Positions 62,773-64,000 of a DNA stretch of 64,000 nt are shown in pieces. Location of the stretch: the NCBI GenBank assembly GCA_902363335.1, contig CABIZV010000005.1:248001-312000 (forward strand). The letters are read 5' to 3'. Position numbers and translations under genes: made by a program. Within the stretch, counting starts at the first letter, position 1, and each line of letters begins with the position of its first letter. This stretch comes from Enterobacteriaceae bacterium. GTDB taxonomy: Bacteria > Pseudomonadota > Gammaproteobacteria > Enterobacterales > Enterobacteriaceae. The notes under the pieces are model-generated. The model searched no databases and was not told where the DNA came from. It worked only from the letters and a program-made list of their open reading frames with translations.

Positions 62773-62800
62773 AGGGTCGGTGAATACCGGCCCTTTTTTT
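62773..62800 (+). terminator. gyrA terminator
   Basis: AGGGTCGGT pairs with ACCGGCCCT (one mismatch) around GAAT, followed by seven T residues; placed 20 bases after the gyrA stop. Confidence 0.88.
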
Positions 62801-63006
62801 ATCCTGCATGCGTGAGTTTTCGCCATCCCTGGTGTCCTTGCGCTCATCCGGCCTGTGCCAATCGGTCGCCCGGACGAGGTGCGCGGCACCGACTCCGGGT
62901 TTTCGGCACATATCCCTCGGTTAGGCGAGTCTCTGATTGCGGCAAAGGGCTTTTCCCGCTACCTTAACCACATCCTGTTAGCCTTTGACGGCGGAGTTTC
63001 GCCACT

Positions 63007-64000
63007 TTGAAATATCTAGTCTCCTTTCGCACTACGCTAAAAGTCTCACGTTACCTTTTTCGGGCGCTGGCCTTGCTGCTTTGGCTACTGATTGCGCTGA
63101 TTTCGTGTTTCTATATCGTGAATGCCCTGCATCAGAAAGAGTCGGAAATCCGCCAGGAATTTAACCTCAATGCCGATCAGGCGCAGCGGTACTTTCAGCG
63201 CACCTCCGATGTGATTAAGGAGCTAAAGTATATTGCTGAAAATCGGCTCAATGTGCCCAACGGCGTATTGCCGGTAGGGGCGACTAAAGACAGCGCCGAT
63301 GTCCCGGACTTTGAGCCGCTGTTTGCTGACTCCGAGTGCGGCAATATGGACACAACCTGGCGTGGGCCACTGGAATCCTTATCCTGGTTCTTACGCTACT
63401 GGCGAGAAAATTTCTCCGCCGCCTACGATCTCAACCGCGTTTTTTTAATTGGCAGCGATAATCTCTGCATGGCCAACTTTGGCCTGCGTGAAATGCCCGT
63501 TGAACGTAGTGAAGCGCTGAAAGCGCTGCATGAACGCATTATGGCCTATCGCAATGCGCCGCAGGATGAGCGGGGAGGTAATCTGTTCTGGGTCGGACAA
63601 GGGCCGCGTCACAGCGTGGGCTACTTCTATGCCCTGACGCCGGTGTATCTGGCAAATCGCCTGCAAGCCTTGCTCGGCGTTGAGCAGACCATTCGCGTGG
63701 AAAACTTCTTCACCCCAGGCAGCATACCGATGGGCGTGGCCATTATGGATGATAATGGTGAGACGCTGATTTCACTGGCGGGGCCGGATACCAAATTGCG
63801 TATTGGCACCCGAGCGTTGCAGGAGCGTTTGTGGTTCGGCTATACCGCAGGCTACCGCGAGCTGGTGTTGAAGAAAACCCTATCGCCATCCTCACTCAGC
63901 ATTGTGTACTCCGTACCGCTTGATGCAGTGCTGGAGCGTATCCGGGTGCTGGTGCTCAATGCGCTCTTATTGAACCTGTTGACGGGCGTTGCGCTGTTTA
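63007..64000 (+). CDS. rcsC: Sensor kinase RcsC, N-terminal part (cut by window end)
   Basis: The frame reads KYLVSFRTTLKVSRYLF from TTG 63007 and stays open to the window edge (331 codons of an expected 949), so the kinase and receiver domains lie outside. Matching E. coli RcsC, it has TM1 at about 20-42 (ALALLLWLLIALISCFYIV), a periplasmic sensor domain to about 310 with NLCMANFGLREMPVER and YALTPVYLANRLQALLGVEQ, and the start of TM2 (VLVLNALLLNLLTGVALF). The start is TTG, with GGAG ten bases upstream. RcsC phosphorylates RcsB via RcsD in response to envelope stress. In E. coli K-12 ato and yfa genes separate rcsC from gyrA; here they are direct neighbours. Confidence 0.93.
   Translation, partial: MKYLVSFRTTLKVSRYLFRALALLLWLLIALISCFYIVNALHQKESEIRQEFNLNADQAQRYFQRTSDVIKELKYIAENRLNVPNGVLPVGATKDSADVPDFEPLFADSECGNMDTTWRGPLESLSWFLRYWRENFSAAYDLNRVFLIGSDNLCMANFGLREMPVERSEALKALHERIMAYRNAPQDERGGNLFWVGQGPRHSVGYFYALTPVYLANRLQALLGVEQTIRVENFFTPGSIPMGVAIMDDNGETLISLAGPDTKLRIGTRALQERLWFGYTAGYRELVLKKTLSPSSLSIVYSVPLDAVLERIRVLVLNALLLNLLTGVALF

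Overview
The window is chromosomal DNA of an enteric gammaproteobacterium (Enterobacteriaceae). Nearly every housekeeping gene encodes a protein very close to its Escherichia coli counterpart. Gene order matches the yfbU-lrhA-nuo, men, glpABC, nrdAB, ubiG and gyrA stretch of E. coli, with E. coli-like REP elements between genes. Loss of elaB, glpTQ, yfaL, inaA and the ato/yfa blocks, the katE/cheV/mesDX insert and a natural-looking Thr83 in GyrA point to a relative such as Citrobacter, Klebsiella, Enterobacter or Kluyvera rather than E. coli itself. Genus cannot be fixed from sequence reading alone. I saw no tRNA, rRNA, CRISPR array, insertion sequence or prophage.

Layout. 0-7 kb: yfbU, hxpA, yfbS (plus), yfbR and alaA (minus), a 0.9-kb AT-rich gap, then lrhA. 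7.6-22.7 kb: the whole 13-gene respiratory complex I operon nuoA-N with fused nuoCD, broken only by a palindromic repeat between nuoF and nuoG and a hairpin between nuoL and nuoM, and closed by a strong terminator. 22.8-37.7 kb: an accessory block where E. coli K-12 carries yfbK-P and elaD. It holds a VOC-fold protein, the folate-independent methionine synthase pair mesD-mesX (DUF1852), an MFS exporter, an AI-2E family permease, a GAF/HAMP diguanylate cyclase, a YbdK-type ligase, katE with a stress-type SDR and a 43-residue membrane peptide, a CspA-type gene with a zinc-ribbon small protein and a decayed cspH/cspF-like relic, and cheV. 37.8-46.4 kb: rbn, elaA and the menaquinone operon menFDHBCE. 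46.5-52.6 kb: yfaZ, yfaY and anaerobic glycerol-3-phosphate dehydrogenase glpABC. 52.7-55 kb: a divergent LysR/MFS pair. 55-60 kb: yfaE, nrdB, nrdA and ubiG (minus). 60-64 kb: gyrA and the 5' part of rcsC (plus).

Functional links. Complex I, menaquinone synthesis and GlpABC form one respiratory theme: GlpABC and NuoA-N feed electrons to quinones, the men genes make menaquinone, and UbiG makes ubiquinone. LrhA and RcsC both control motility and envelope state, while CheV and the cyclase add to motility or surface behaviour. KatE, the SDR and the small membrane peptide look like a stationary-phase stress set. NrdAB/YfaE supply deoxynucleotides under apparent DnaA and NrdR control.

The most interesting feature is mesD-mesX: a core methionine synthase without the folate-binding half of MetE, next to the DUF1852 protein its family is known to need. 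The family works aerobically with a methyl donor that is still unknown. The second is the relic of a divergent cold-shock gene downstream of the intact csp locus.
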